The notes beneath the pieces are model-generated. The model was given only the letters and a program-made list of their open reading frames with translations, was not told where the DNA came from and made no database searches. Position numbers and translations under genes: made by a program. 64,000 bases of DNA from an uncultured Eubacteriales bacterium (GTDB lineage: Bacteria; Bacillota; Clostridia; Oscillospirales; Acutalibacteraceae), in the NCBI GenBank assembly GCA_934486455.1, contig CAKSPR010000004.1, forward strand, positions 4,835 to 68,834, in the 5' to 3' direction. Below are positions 32,261-40,249 of the stretch, piece after piece. Each line of letters starts with the position of its first letter. Position 1 is the stretch's first letter.

Positions 32261-33631
32261 TTAATCGGTACACACATTGTCGGTGTTTATCCTTTGTATG
32301 TCGCCCTCACCGCTTATAAGCCTGTCAAGGCCGTCGGCGTCGATGTCGAAAAGGTCGAGCTTTTTGATTTTAACGCCGTCAAGCAGCTTTATGAGATTTC
32401 CGCCCTTCACATCCGTCCTGACAATGTTGACATTTCTCAGACACAGGCGGTTTATATTGCTGTGCTTTATCTCCACAAAGCTCATTTCCCCAAGCTCTTT
32501 ACAGTCCTTTTGATTCTGCAGAACCTCCAGACCGTCCAAAAGCAAACTGCCCACCTCGGTTTTGTTGTGCTCGCCCACATGGGCGTCGTCCTCGGCCTGC
32601 CAGCCGAGCTGTATAAGCGCTCTGGCATCGTTTGGCCTAACCGAATAGATGTTTCTGAGGGTTATGTGGTCAATGTGTCCGCCGAGACGGAAAAGGAAGT
32701 TGTCGGTGTATGTGTAATCCACCTCGGTTTGATGAAGGTTTACGGTGTCAAAAATTATATCCCCGTATCCTCCCCTTTTTGTTACCCCGTCGGGGAAAAA
32801 GGGATTGATGAAAAATCCGAAGGAGCGATAGGTTCCGTCAACATTTTTTACGGTCACGCGGTCGAGCCGTCCGTTTTTGTGTACGAGCAGTCTTATGCCC
32901 TGGTCGGCGTCCTCAAGATGAATTCCGTCTATCATGACATCGGAAATATCGGAAACTCCGTCGGCCTCATCGGGAGCGATTGCCAAAAAGTCGTCTCCCG
33001 CGTTTCCGCTGAGATTATGTATGTTAAGATACCTTCCCGGGCCGAAGAAATGAAATCCGTCCTGATTCTGATAGTGCTCCTTATGGGGCAGGGAAATATG
33101 CACGCTGTCGATGTTAACCCGCTCCCAGTTGACAAAAAGGCCGGTAAAGGTTCTCTGGTCGATTATGTTTACATCGCGAATAAGCAGGTTTCTTATTCCC
33201 ACAAACCAAAAGGCCACGGTGAAATCGCACCCGCCCTCGGGACGGGGCACATCGTGCTTCTGCCCTCTGCAATTGTGGTTGTATGTTCCGCCTACAAGGC
33301 TGATGTTCTGATCCTCAATATCGTCGTAGGAATATTTGCCGTCGGCATGCCGCTTTGTCATATTGGCATTGGAAACTATGGCGCAGTCCGAGCCGTCGGC
33401 AAGGAAAAAACCGCAGGAGGATGTCGGACACTCTATGACCGTATCCGAATAAACCTTTATCCCGGTTATAAGAGCCGCTCCGTCCACAACAAGGTGTACT
33501 CCCACCCCGTCTTTTTGCGCCATGTCAAGTATTTTCTGTATGGCGGCGGTATCGTCGGTTCCCCCGCCGCTGTGCACATCGCTGTCGAGTACGGCGCCGC
33601 ACTGACTTGCCACATATTTTTTCACTGTCAC
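32261..33631 (-). CDS. Right-handed beta-helix (pectin-lyase fold) protein, GH28-like
   Basis: 456 aa. Starts with the pectate-lyase superfamily pattern (DSDVHSGGGTDDTAAIQKIL), then many beta-helix coils (repeats with NVNII, IDSVHIS, LNIHNLSG). GNAGDDFLAI resembles the GH28 DD motif, but the full GH28 catalytic set is not evident. There is no signal peptide, so it should act in the cytosol, perhaps on imported oligosaccharides. It starts at GTG 33631, 8 bases after ymdB, so it is in that operon, an odd neighbour. Activity uncertain. Confidence 0.75.
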   Translation of the reverse strand: MTVKKYVASQCGAVLDSDVHSGGGTDDTAAIQKILDMAQKDGVGVHLVVDGAALITGIKVYSDTVIECPTSSCGFFLADGSDCAIVSNANMTKRHADGKYSYDDIEDQNISLVGGTYNHNCRGQKHDVPRPEGGCDFTVAFWFVGIRNLLIRDVNIIDQRTFTGLFVNWERVNIDSVHISLPHKEHYQNQDGFHFFGPGRYLNIHNLSGNAGDDFLAIAPDEADGVSDISDVMIDGIHLEDADQGIRLLVHKNGRLDRVTVKNVDGTYRSFGFFINPFFPDGVTKRGGYGDIIFDTVNLHQTEVDYTYTDNFLFRLGGHIDHITLRNIYSVRPNDARALIQLGWQAEDDAHVGEHNKTEVGSLLLDGLEVLQNQKDCKELGEMSFVEIKHSNINRLCLRNVNIVRTDVKGGNLIKLLDGVKIKKLDLFDIDADGLDRLISGEGDIQRINTDNVCTD

Positions 33632-33639
33632 AAAATCAC

Positions 33640-34419
33640 CTATCTGATAATAATTTGCTCTGCCTGCAAGGCCTTTCCGCTCGCCTTGTCGACCTCAAAA
33701 ACCGTTCCGCACAAAAAGCATTCTCCGTCGGCCGTTAAAAATCTTGCGGGAAGCTTATCCTTCATCATGGCCACGGTAAGCTCCGCCTTCACACCAAGCA
33801 CCGAGTCTTCGGGCCCGGTCATTCCGAGATCGGAAATGCAGACGGTTCCGTTTTTTGTGACCCTGAGGTCGGCGGTGGGGACATGGGTGTGTGTCCCCAA
33901 AAGAGCGGTCACCCTCCCGTCGAGATAATGGGCGAGAGAAAGCTTTTCCCCGGTAGCCTCGGCATGAAAATCCACGATTTTTATTTTGCAGCCCTGTCGG
34001 TCGGCCAGCTTTATCATACGGTCGGCAGTGTCAAAGGGCGATTCGAGGGTGGGGGACATATAAACCTGCCCCATAATGCTTATGATCGCCGCCTTGTATG
34101 AGCCCTTGTCGACGACGCACATTCCGCATCCCGGGGCACTGTCCGGATAATTGGCCGGCCTTATGCAAAAGGGCGAAGAGGCTAAATAGTCGTATATTTC
34201 CCTTCTTCGAAAGGTGTGGTTGCCGCCGGTGATAACATCGGCGCCGCTTGCGAAAATATGGTCGGCGGAAAACGGGGTTATACCGTTCCCTTCGGCGGAA
34301 TTTTCTCCGTTAACGACGGTAATGTCGATGCCGTACCTTTTTTTGAGGGCAGGCAGCCTTTTCCTTAAAAATTCACAGCCCGGTTTTCCCACAACGTCGC
34401 CCACGGCCAATATTTTCAC
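33640..34419 (-). CDS. ymdB: YmdB-type metallophosphodiesterase (TIGR00282)
   Basis: 259-aa binuclear metal phosphoesterase; the Bacillus protein cleaves cyclic nucleotides and affects the biofilm/sporulation choice. Metal ligands appear in LAVGDVVGKPG, NGENSAEG, GGNHTF, DFHAEATGEK and GTHTHVPTAD. GTG 34419 is chosen: GGAGG lies 8 bases upstream and the protein then starts MKILAVGDVVG like its relatives; a GTG nine bases upstream overlaps the ribosome site. Often next to rny in Firmicutes, but not here. Confidence 0.92.
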   Translation of the reverse strand: MKILAVGDVVGKPGCEFLRKRLPALKKRYGIDITVVNGENSAEGNGITPFSADHIFASGADVITGGNHTFRRREIYDYLASSPFCIRPANYPDSAPGCGMCVVDKGSYKAAIISIMGQVYMSPTLESPFDTADRMIKLADRQGCKIKIVDFHAEATGEKLSLAHYLDGRVTALLGTHTHVPTADLRVTKNGTVCISDLGMTGPEDSVLGVKAELTVAMMKDKLPARFLTADGECFLCGTVFEVDKASGKALQAEQIIIR

Positions 34420-34520
34420 TCCCGTCACCTCCCGAAAGGTTCCGCCGGGACGCCTGCGGAAATACGCTTGTTGGCACCGTCAAAACGCCGTCGGACACAC
34501 TTATAGTATTATAGATTATC

Positions 34521-34549
34521 ATTATAACTCATTTACATTAAAAGGTCAA
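34521..34549 (-). promoter_or_regulatory. Promoter of ymdB
   Basis: On the minus strand TTGACC (34549-34544), 17 bases, TATAAT (34526-34521). It gives a leader of about 95 bases. Confidence 0.65.
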
Positions 34550-34743
34550 TTGAAAACGGACAAAAAATTAAAAAAACATAGGGTTTCAAAAAGGACAAAT
34601 TTTCAGAGGATAACAGCCCCGAAGTCAAAAGAAAAAACACAAAAACCACGATTTTGAAAACGGACAAAACGCAGTCCCGAAGGACGCAAACCCCAACGCT
34701 TCGCGCCCCCGAAAAATCCAAAGCACTTCCCCGAAAAATCCGC
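34550..34743. repeat. A-rich gap with short direct repeats
   Basis: Non-coding stretch between the rpmB terminator and the ymdB promoter. TTGAAAACGGACAAAA occurs at 34550-34565 and again at 34654-34669, with a weaker copy (TCAAAAAGGACAAATT) between. CCCGAAAAATCC occurs twice near 34709-34741. The last motif matches the tract near 2.8 kb on the opposite strand. No gene seen. Confidence 0.5.
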
Positions 34744-34776
34744 AAAAAAAACACAGCCCGAAAAGGCTGTGTTTTT
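34744..34776 (-). terminator. Terminator of rpmB
   Basis: ACACAGCC (34751-34758) and GGCTGTGT (34765-34772) form the stem, followed on the minus strand by seven T (34750-34744). The plus strand also has TTTT, so it may work in both directions. Confidence 0.85.
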
Positions 34777-34793
34777 CATGCAGTGCATAAAGG

Positions 34794-34982
34794 TTATATA
34801 GCTCTGGTTACCTTACCGGAACGCAGGCAACGGGTGCAGGCGTTGATCCGGCACGGAGTACCGTCCACGATTGCCTTGACGCGCTGTACATTGGGCTTCC
34901 AAGCACGGTTGGATCTTCTGTGAGAGTGAGAAACCTTAATACCGAAGGTAACACCCTTGCCGCAAATATCGCATTTTGCCAT
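34794..34982 (-). CDS. rpmB: 50S ribosomal protein L28, zinc-binding form
   Basis: 62-aa ribosomal protein starting MAKCDICGKG. CDICG and CTRCLRSGKV supply four zinc-binding cysteines (C+ form). ATG 34982 is preceded by AAGGAGG. Single-gene unit with a strong terminator. Confidence 0.95.
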   Translation of the reverse strand: MAKCDICGKGVTFGIKVSHSHRRSNRAWKPNVQRVKAIVDGTPCRINACTRCLRSGKVTRAI

Positions 34983-35088
34983 ACTCTGCACCTCCTTAAA
35001 CTTTCAAAAAAATTTCGTTGCAAAACAACATCGTGCAAACTATAATAACAGACTTTAAGCAAAAATGCAAGTCTTTTTTTTATTTTTT

Positions 35089-36354
35089 TTACTCAAGACC
35101 GTTCATAACCAGCCCCGTGATGAGCTTGGGATAAAAATATGTGGATTTCTGAGGCATTTTTTCTCCGTCCAAGGCAACATTTTTTATCTCCTCCACCCTT
35201 GTGGGATTGAGTATAAAAGCACACTGAGCCGCCCCGCTGTCCACCGCCTGCTCGGCTTCACTTTCCGAGCGTGTGTAGGTGAGGTTTATCTGCTTCGCCA
35301 TGTTTTCCCTGTCTATGCCCATGATCTTTTCGAGGACAAGCGAATGAAGGATGCTGACATCAAGACTTCTGAGCGACTCGCTCCCCGCAAGAAGCTTTTC
35401 GGGAACGGCCGAAAGCTTTGAAACAAGCAGGTCGTAGCCGTCTGCGGTATAAAGCAAAAATGCCGCCTGTTTTTTCTCATATGCCGATTTAAGCCGACAT
35501 TCGGCGTCTTCCTTTGAAAGATTTCTTGTTATATCAAAGCTCTGCTCGCAAAGAGAAAGAAGGCTTTCCCTGTCAAAGCGCTCAAGATCCCTGACGATTC
35601 TGTGGGTGGGAAGCACCAAAAGCCCGTCCTGCTCCATGTCGGCGAGGAACATCATGATATAGTCGGCGTTTTCGCTGTGCTTTCCGATTTGTTTCAGATA
35701 ATCGCGATAGTTAAGCGCCGTTTCATATCTGTGGTGGCCGTCGGCGATGTAAAGCTTTTTGTCCTCGAAGCTTTTTTCAACCTCGCTTATAAAATCGCGG
35801 TCGGTAACAATCCAAAGCCTGTGTATAAGACCGTCTCTGTCCTTTGCCTCGACATCGGGGACACGCTCCTTCTGCCTCCTGCAAAGGCCGCTGACCTTTC
35901 CGCCGTCGAGATAAAGAGAATATACCTGGCTGAAGTTGCAGTTTGTGGCCTTCATAAGGTCAAAGCGATCCTGCTTGGCCTTTGAAAGCGTCTGCTCATG
36001 GGGAAGAACCACACCCTTGGAGAATTCCTCAAGTCCCACTCTCGCCACAAGTCCCGAGACGGTCATTTTTCTGCCGTCGGCGGCAAACTCTATCTCGTAT
36101 ATGTAAAAGCCTGGCTGCCCGTCAAAAGCAAGCTTCCCCTGCTTTTTCAGTTCACCGAGCACCCTTGCCGCCTCGGCATAAGGGTCGGTTCCGTCCTTGG
36201 GCAGCTCAAGTCTTATTATGTTGCAGGGATTTTTCTCTATATACCGCCGCCGTTCGTCCTCGCTTATGATGTCGTAGGGCGGGCAGATAAGCTCGCTTAT
36301 ATCTCCTGCCTTTTCGGTAAATCTCAGCCCTTTAAAAGCTTTTACGGTTGCCAT
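35089..36354 (-). CDS. DUF1015 family protein
   Basis: 421-aa protein of a conserved family of unknown function. Family motifs: ICPPYDIIS near residue 25, LPHEQTLSKAKQDR near 115, and IADGHHRYETALNYRD near 215. In some genomes it neighbours serine/phosphoglycerate genes; here it stands alone between rpmB and an MscS channel. No signal peptide or membrane segment. RBS AAAGGA. Confidence 0.88.
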   Translation of the reverse strand: MATVKAFKGLRFTEKAGDISELICPPYDIISEDERRRYIEKNPCNIIRLELPKDGTDPYAEAARVLGELKKQGKLAFDGQPGFYIYEIEFAADGRKMTVSGLVARVGLEEFSKGVVLPHEQTLSKAKQDRFDLMKATNCNFSQVYSLYLDGGKVSGLCRRQKERVPDVEAKDRDGLIHRLWIVTDRDFISEVEKSFEDKKLYIADGHHRYETALNYRDYLKQIGKHSENADYIMMFLADMEQDGLLVLPTHRIVRDLERFDRESLLSLCEQSFDITRNLSKEDAECRLKSAYEKKQAAFLLYTADGYDLLVSKLSAVPEKLLAGSESLRSLDVSILHSLVLEKIMGIDRENMAKQINLTYTRSESEAEQAVDSGAAQCAFILNPTRVEEIKNVALDGEKMPQKSTYFYPKLITGLVMNGLE

Positions 36355-36448
36355 ATTATCAAATCCTTTAGCTTTGGTTTTATGTTAAATAAGCTTTTTA
36401 AACTTAAAATTTTAAAATTCAATCCGCATGCTTTGCCAAGACCCGGCC

Positions 36449-37306
36449 TTATTTTGCGGAGTTTCTCTTTCCCTCGTCGGGATTTATGTGTATGTCAAGC
36501 TGGTCGAAGGGTATCTGAATATTTTCCTGGGCATAAATATCCTGGGTTATGCCGAGAAGAATTCTTCTTGCAAGGCGGTGATTTTCCGGCGGACACACCG
36601 TTTTTATGAGATAGGAAATACTGCTGCTTCCGAATTCGTTTGTCCCGAGGAACTCACAGTCCTCAATGCTCTCCCGCTTTTCGGCCTCCCTGCAGATTTC
36701 CTCCATTATCCTTCTCATGCGGTCGGCCGGCTCGGTATAGGGAGCGGGAATATTGACATAGAAGTTGTCAGACAGAACGGTCATCTCGGAAATATTGCGG
36801 TTGCTGACGGTCAGCACGTCTCCGGTGCAGATGTCCTTTATGCGGGTGACCCTTATGTTGAAGGAAATTACCTTTCCCACAACATCTCCGTATTTAACGG
36901 TGTCTCCCACAACAAAAAAGTGGTCGAGCATGATGTTATTGCCCATGACAAAGTCCTTTAAAACATCCTGTAAGGCAAATCCCACCACAATGCTCATGAC
37001 GCCGAGGCCCGTCACAAGCCCCGAGACATTGACCCCGTTTATTTCGAGAACGGTTATAAAGGCAATAAGGAAGACAACATATTTTGCCGCAGAAAAGACA
37101 AAACGGGCGTTGGTCTCCTTTTTTCCGTCGATATGGGTGCTGCCCACCACGCGGCTTTTAAATTTCTTTAAAAGCAAAGCCGCCAAAAGGGCAACGGCCA
37201 CGACAACTATGCTTCCCCAGAATCTTCCCGATGTAAAAAATTCGGTCAGTTTTTCCAAAACCGCCCTCCCCTTTCCGAAAAGGTCGTCGCTAAAAAAGCC
37301 TTTCAA
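36449..37306 (-). CDS. mscS: Small-conductance mechanosensitive channel (MscS family)
   Basis: 285-aa channel that releases solutes under hypo-osmotic stress. About three membrane helices in the first 130 residues; the pore-lining helix and following beta domain are seen as GLGVMSIVVGFALQDVLKDFVMG, with the VGDTVKYGDVVG segment after it. Starts at TTG 37306 with GGAGGTG 5 bases upstream. It has its own promoter. Confidence 0.9.
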   Translation of the reverse strand: MKGFFSDDLFGKGRAVLEKLTEFFTSGRFWGSIVVVAVALLAALLLKKFKSRVVGSTHIDGKKETNARFVFSAAKYVVFLIAFITVLEINGVNVSGLVTGLGVMSIVVGFALQDVLKDFVMGNNIMLDHFFVVGDTVKYGDVVGKVISFNIRVTRIKDICTGDVLTVSNRNISEMTVLSDNFYVNIPAPYTEPADRMRRIMEEICREAEKRESIEDCEFLGTNEFGSSSISYLIKTVCPPENHRLARRILLGITQDIYAQENIQIPFDQLDIHINPDEGKRNSAK

Positions 37307-37320
37307 AAAAGCACCTCCAC

Positions 37321-37349
37321 ATTATATCATTACATCCCGCTTTTATCAA
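37321..37349 (-). promoter_or_regulatory. Promoter of the MscS channel
   Basis: On the minus strand TTGATA (37349-37344), 17 bases, TATAAT (37326-37321), immediately before GTGGAGGTG. Confidence 0.65.
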
Positions 37350-37474
37350 TATGTTTATTAAAAAAAGGACGGCGAAATTCTTATGCCGCCGTCAAAAAAG
37401 TCCGCTCTGTTTCAAAAAAACGCTCTTTATCTTCTTTTTGCTCAAAAAAAATCACAATTTTTTGCTTAAAAGAC

Positions 37475-37503
37475 TTGAAAATTTTTTCCCGATTGTGTAT
37501 TAT
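37475..37503 (+). promoter_or_regulatory. Promoter of the CdaR-like regulator
   Basis: TTGAAA (37475-37480), 17 bases, TATTAT (37498-37503), about 70 bases before the ATG. Confidence 0.55.
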
Positions 37504-37572
37504 GTATAATGTCTAAGGTTATTGGAAACAGAAAATCGTCATTTTAATGGCAAGGATAAGGAGAATAACAGA

Positions 37573-38658
37573 ATGTCAAACAGACTTTTTCAGGGAATCG
37601 TTCATCAAATGAGCCAGTCCATCGAGCGCACCATCGGCATCATAGATGAAACCTCCGCCGTAATAGCCTCCAGCGACCTTTCAAGGGTGGGGGAAACGGT
37701 GGACATTGATTTTGCGGAGCTTGTTGCCTCGGAAATTCCGGTGGTCATAGGCGACTATACCTATTTCGGCTTTGGCACTATGGGACACAACGAATATGCC
37801 GTGTGCGTCGAGGGAAACGACGCTCAGGCCTCCAAATATGCATCGTTGCTTTCTGTTTCTCTTTCTTCGGTAAAGCAGTATTACGACGAAAAGCACGACC
37901 GCGCCAACTTTATCAAAAACGTCATACTGGACAACATTCTTCCCGGCGACATTTACCTTAAATCCCGCGAGCTTCACTTTGTGGCCGAGATTTCCAGAGT
38001 GGTCATGCTCATCAGAATAGTCAGCCGCAACGACGTTTCGGTTTACGAGGTGGTTCAAAAGCTCTTCCCCGACAAGCACAAGGATTTTGTCATCAACATC
38101 AACGAGACCGACATTGCCCTTGTTAAGGAAGTGCCCGAAGAGATCGAAACCAAGGATCTCGAAAATCTCGCCCGTTCGATAGTCGATACCCTTTCAAGCG
38201 AATTTTATACCCACGCCGTGGTCGGAATCGGCACCAAGGTCACCGGCGTTAAGGATCTTGCCCGCTCCTTTAAGGAGGCCAACGTGGCTCTTGAGGTCGG
38301 CAAGGTATTCGACAACGAAAAGGCCATCGTAAGCTGTGAAAGCCTCGGCATTGCCAGACTTATCTATCAGCTTCCGACCACCCTTTGCGAATCCTTCCTT
38401 CGTGAGGTATTTAAAAAGGATTCCATCGAAAGCCTCGATCAGGAGACCCTTTTCACCATTCAGCGGTTTTTCGACAATAATCTCAATGTTTCCGAAACCT
38501 CAAGAAAGCTGTTTGTCCACCGCAACACCCTTGTCTACCGTCTTGAAAAGATCAAAAAGCTCACCGGCCTCGACCTGAGAGAGTTTGACCATGCCATCGT
38601 CTTTAAAATCGCCCTTATGGTCAACAAATACCTCAGCGCCAACCCGGTTAAATATTAA
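37573..38658 (+). CDS. CdaR/PucR-family transcriptional regulator
   Basis: 361 aa. The N-terminal part (residues 1-120) resembles the sugar-diacid recognition domain (GIIDETSAVIASSDLSRVGE). A GGDEF-like middle domain follows, then the PucR-type C-terminal HTH (FDNNLNVSETSRKLFVHRNTLVYRLEKIKKLTGLD). CdaR activates glucarate/galactarate use in E. coli; no such genes are nearby, so the ligand here is open. ATG 37573 follows AAGGAG at 9 bases. It is monocistronic, just upstream of the ftsEX locus. Confidence 0.85.
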   Translation: MSNRLFQGIVHQMSQSIERTIGIIDETSAVIASSDLSRVGETVDIDFAELVASEIPVVIGDYTYFGFGTMGHNEYAVCVEGNDAQASKYASLLSVSLSSVKQYYDEKHDRANFIKNVILDNILPGDIYLKSRELHFVAEISRVVMLIRIVSRNDVSVYEVVQKLFPDKHKDFVININETDIALVKEVPEEIETKDLENLARSIVDTLSSEFYTHAVVGIGTKVTGVKDLARSFKEANVALEVGKVFDNEKAIVSCESLGIARLIYQLPTTLCESFLREVFKKDSIESLDQETLFTIQRFFDNNLNVSETSRKLFVHRNTLVYRLEKIKKLTGLDLREFDHAIVFKIALMVNKYLSANPVKY

Positions 38659-38721
38659 TTTGACCACGCATTTAAAATTCTTCAAAAGAATTTTTACCGA
38701 CCTGTTTATTTCGCAGTTCCA

Positions 38722-38751
38722 AAAAGCCCCTGTTGACAATCAGGGGCTTTT
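38722..38751 (+). terminator. Terminator of the CdaR-like gene
   Basis: AAAAGCCCCTG (38722-38732), eight-base loop TTGACAAT, CAGGGGCTTTT (38741-38751). The stem itself supplies the T run. Confidence 0.8.
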
Positions 38752-38761
38752 GTGATATTCT
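38733..38761 (+). promoter_or_regulatory. Promoter of ftsEX-M23, with its -35 box in the terminator loop
   Basis: TTGACA (38733-38738), 17 bases, TATTCT (38756-38761). The -35 hexamer is exactly the first six bases of the loop of the preceding terminator. Predicted start near 38768. Confidence 0.6.
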
Positions 38762-38764
38762 ATT

Positions 38765-38780
38765 GTTACAAAGTTGTAAC
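38765..38780 (+). promoter_or_regulatory. Candidate operator palindrome at the ftsE transcription start
   Basis: GTTACAA (38765-38771), AG, TTGTAAC (38774-38780): a perfect 7-bp inverted repeat over the predicted +1. A related half site GTAAC follows at 38782-38786. Confidence 0.45.
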
Positions 38781-38781
38781 C

Positions 38782-39010
38782 GTAACTTGTGCTCTTTTTC
38801 GCACAATTTTCTTAACCATAACGCACACATACAAACACGGTTCCGGCGGAGAAAATTTCTTCGGTCCGAATGTGCGCGGTAGTGAAGAATTTTCGGTGAA
38901 AAGGAGCTCACAAGGCTTTATGCCGCTGTGCGGCGACAATCCGAAAAGCACCGTAGGCAGGCCGTTTCAGGCGTGTTCCGATATGTGTGTTACGGTTAAA
39001 ATCCGAAGGG
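38782..39010 (+). ncRNA. Structured 5' leader upstream of ftsE, possible riboswitch
   Basis: The 364 bases between the regulator and ftsE hold no gene. The roughly 250-base leader contains a long hairpin (GAAAATTTCTTC about 38853-38864 with GAAGAATTTTC about 38885-38895), a short GCCGC-TGT-GCGGC hairpin (about 38921-38933), and CCGAAAAGCACCGTAGGC downstream. The order of elements loosely recalls c-di-AMP (ydaO-type) riboswitches, but I cannot confirm the core consensus. Confidence 0.35.
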
Positions 39011-39022
39011 ATAGTGATTTTT

Positions 39023-40249
39023 ATGCCAAGCAATTCTTCCTCTGCTCCACTTATAGAATTCCGCGGTGTTTACAAGGCCTACGACAACGGCACAAAGGCC
39101 TTAAATGATGTCAACCTTAAAATAAACAAGGGCGAGTTTGTTTTCGTCGTGGGCGCATCGGGCGCCGGTAAAAGTACCTTTATCAAAATGATAATGCACG
39201 AGGAAAAGCCCAATGCCGGCGAGATTGTGGTGGGAAAATATAAAATGTCCCGCCTTAAAGCCAAGGATGTTCCCAAGCTTCGCAGAACCATGGGAATTGT
39301 TTTTCAGGATTTCCGCCTTATAAAGGAAAAGACGGTGTTTGAGAACGTCGCCTTTGCCATGCACATCATGGGCGCCTCCAAAAGAGAAATCAGACGCAGG
39401 GTTTCCTACACGCTGAACATCGTGGGGCTGACCGAAAAGGCCAGATGCTACCCCACCGAGCTTTCGGGCGGCGAGCAGCAGCGTGTGGCTCTTGCCAGAG
39501 CCCTTGTAAACAACCCCGCCATGATACTGGCCGACGAGCCTACGGGAAATGTTGACCCCAACATGTCTTACGAGATCGTTTCCCTGCTCAACGAGATAAA
39601 TAAGCGGGGCACCACCATTATTATGGTCACCCACGAGCATCATCTCGTCCGCGACTTCGGACACAGGGTCATTATGATAGAAAACGGCTCGATAGTGGCC
39701 GACAACGAGATCGAGCCCGTTATCGTCAACCCCGAGGACATCGCAGAAAAGGCCTCCATGTTCACCAAGGACGCCGCCTCGTCCATACACATTCCCTCGG
39801 GAATTATCATGGACGACGCAGCAGACGATGTCTTTGATTCCGCCGACGGTGCCGGCGAAAACGAATTTGCTTCCCCGTCTCCCGACAGTCAGGGCGGCAG
39901 CGAGGGGTATCGTTCAAGCGAACAGGACATAATGTCCTTTGCAAAGCCCCGTTCCGTCGTTTCTTCGGAAGACGGAGCAGATGTCGGCTTAAACGACAGC
40001 ATAGATGAGATTTTAAGACAGGCTCTCCCTAAAAAAGACGACGGCAAGGCGGGCGACACCGACGAGGGCTCTGCCTCCGCAATTGGCGCAAGACCCGCAG
40101 CCGCCGCAGACAGTGCGGAGGATCGACCCGCCGCAGACAGCGCCCGCGGGGAAAACAGCGGCGACGACGAGGCTCCGATGCTTTCCTTCGCCGATGCAAT
40201 CAGCGCCTTTGCCGAAAACGCAAACAAAAACGAGGAGGGTGACCGATAA
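39023..40249 (+). CDS. ftsE: Cell-division ATP-binding protein FtsE with long acidic C-terminal extension
   Basis: 408 aa; the usual FtsE is about 228. The ABC ATPase occupies residues 10-228: Walker A GASGAGKST, LSGGEQQRV signature, Walker B ILADEPTG, and H-loop VTHEHH. FtsEX transmits ATP hydrolysis to a periplasmic or extracellular wall-hydrolase activator. Residues about 232-408 are low-complexity, rich in Asp, Glu, Ala, Ser and Gly, with short hydrophobic islands (SIDEILRQALPKK, MLSFADAISAFAENA) that look like linear binding motifs. ATG 39023 follows GAAGGGA; it overlaps ftsX as TAATG. A fusion or assembly error is unlikely, as the frame is open and coupled. Confidence 0.93.
   Translation: MPSNSSSAPLIEFRGVYKAYDNGTKALNDVNLKINKGEFVFVVGASGAGKSTFIKMIMHEEKPNAGEIVVGKYKMSRLKAKDVPKLRRTMGIVFQDFRLIKEKTVFENVAFAMHIMGASKREIRRRVSYTLNIVGLTEKARCYPTELSGGEQQRVALARALVNNPAMILADEPTGNVDPNMSYEIVSLLNEINKRGTTIIMVTHEHHLVRDFGHRVIMIENGSIVADNEIEPVIVNPEDIAEKASMFTKDAASSIHIPSGIIMDDAADDVFDSADGAGENEFASPSPDSQGGSEGYRSSEQDIMSFAKPRSVVSSEDGADVGLNDSIDEILRQALPKKDDGKAGDTDEGSASAIGARPAAAADSAEDRPAADSARGENSGDDEAPMLSFADAISAFAENANKNEEGDR

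Noticed and set aside
32294..33928. Very long open frame opposite the pectin-lyase-fold gene and ymdB
   Set aside because: It is the antisense shadow of two well-supported genes, crosses their boundary, and shows no known domain or ribosome site.
38782..39010. c-di-GMP (GEMM) riboswitch
   Set aside because: A fragment ACGCACACATACAAAC recalls the GEMM core, but the receptor and GGTAGGTAGCGGGG-type motifs are missing.
38987..39022. Upstream in-frame start for FtsE
   Set aside because: It adds 12 residues not typical of FtsE and has no ribosome site; ATG 39023 follows GAAGGGA.
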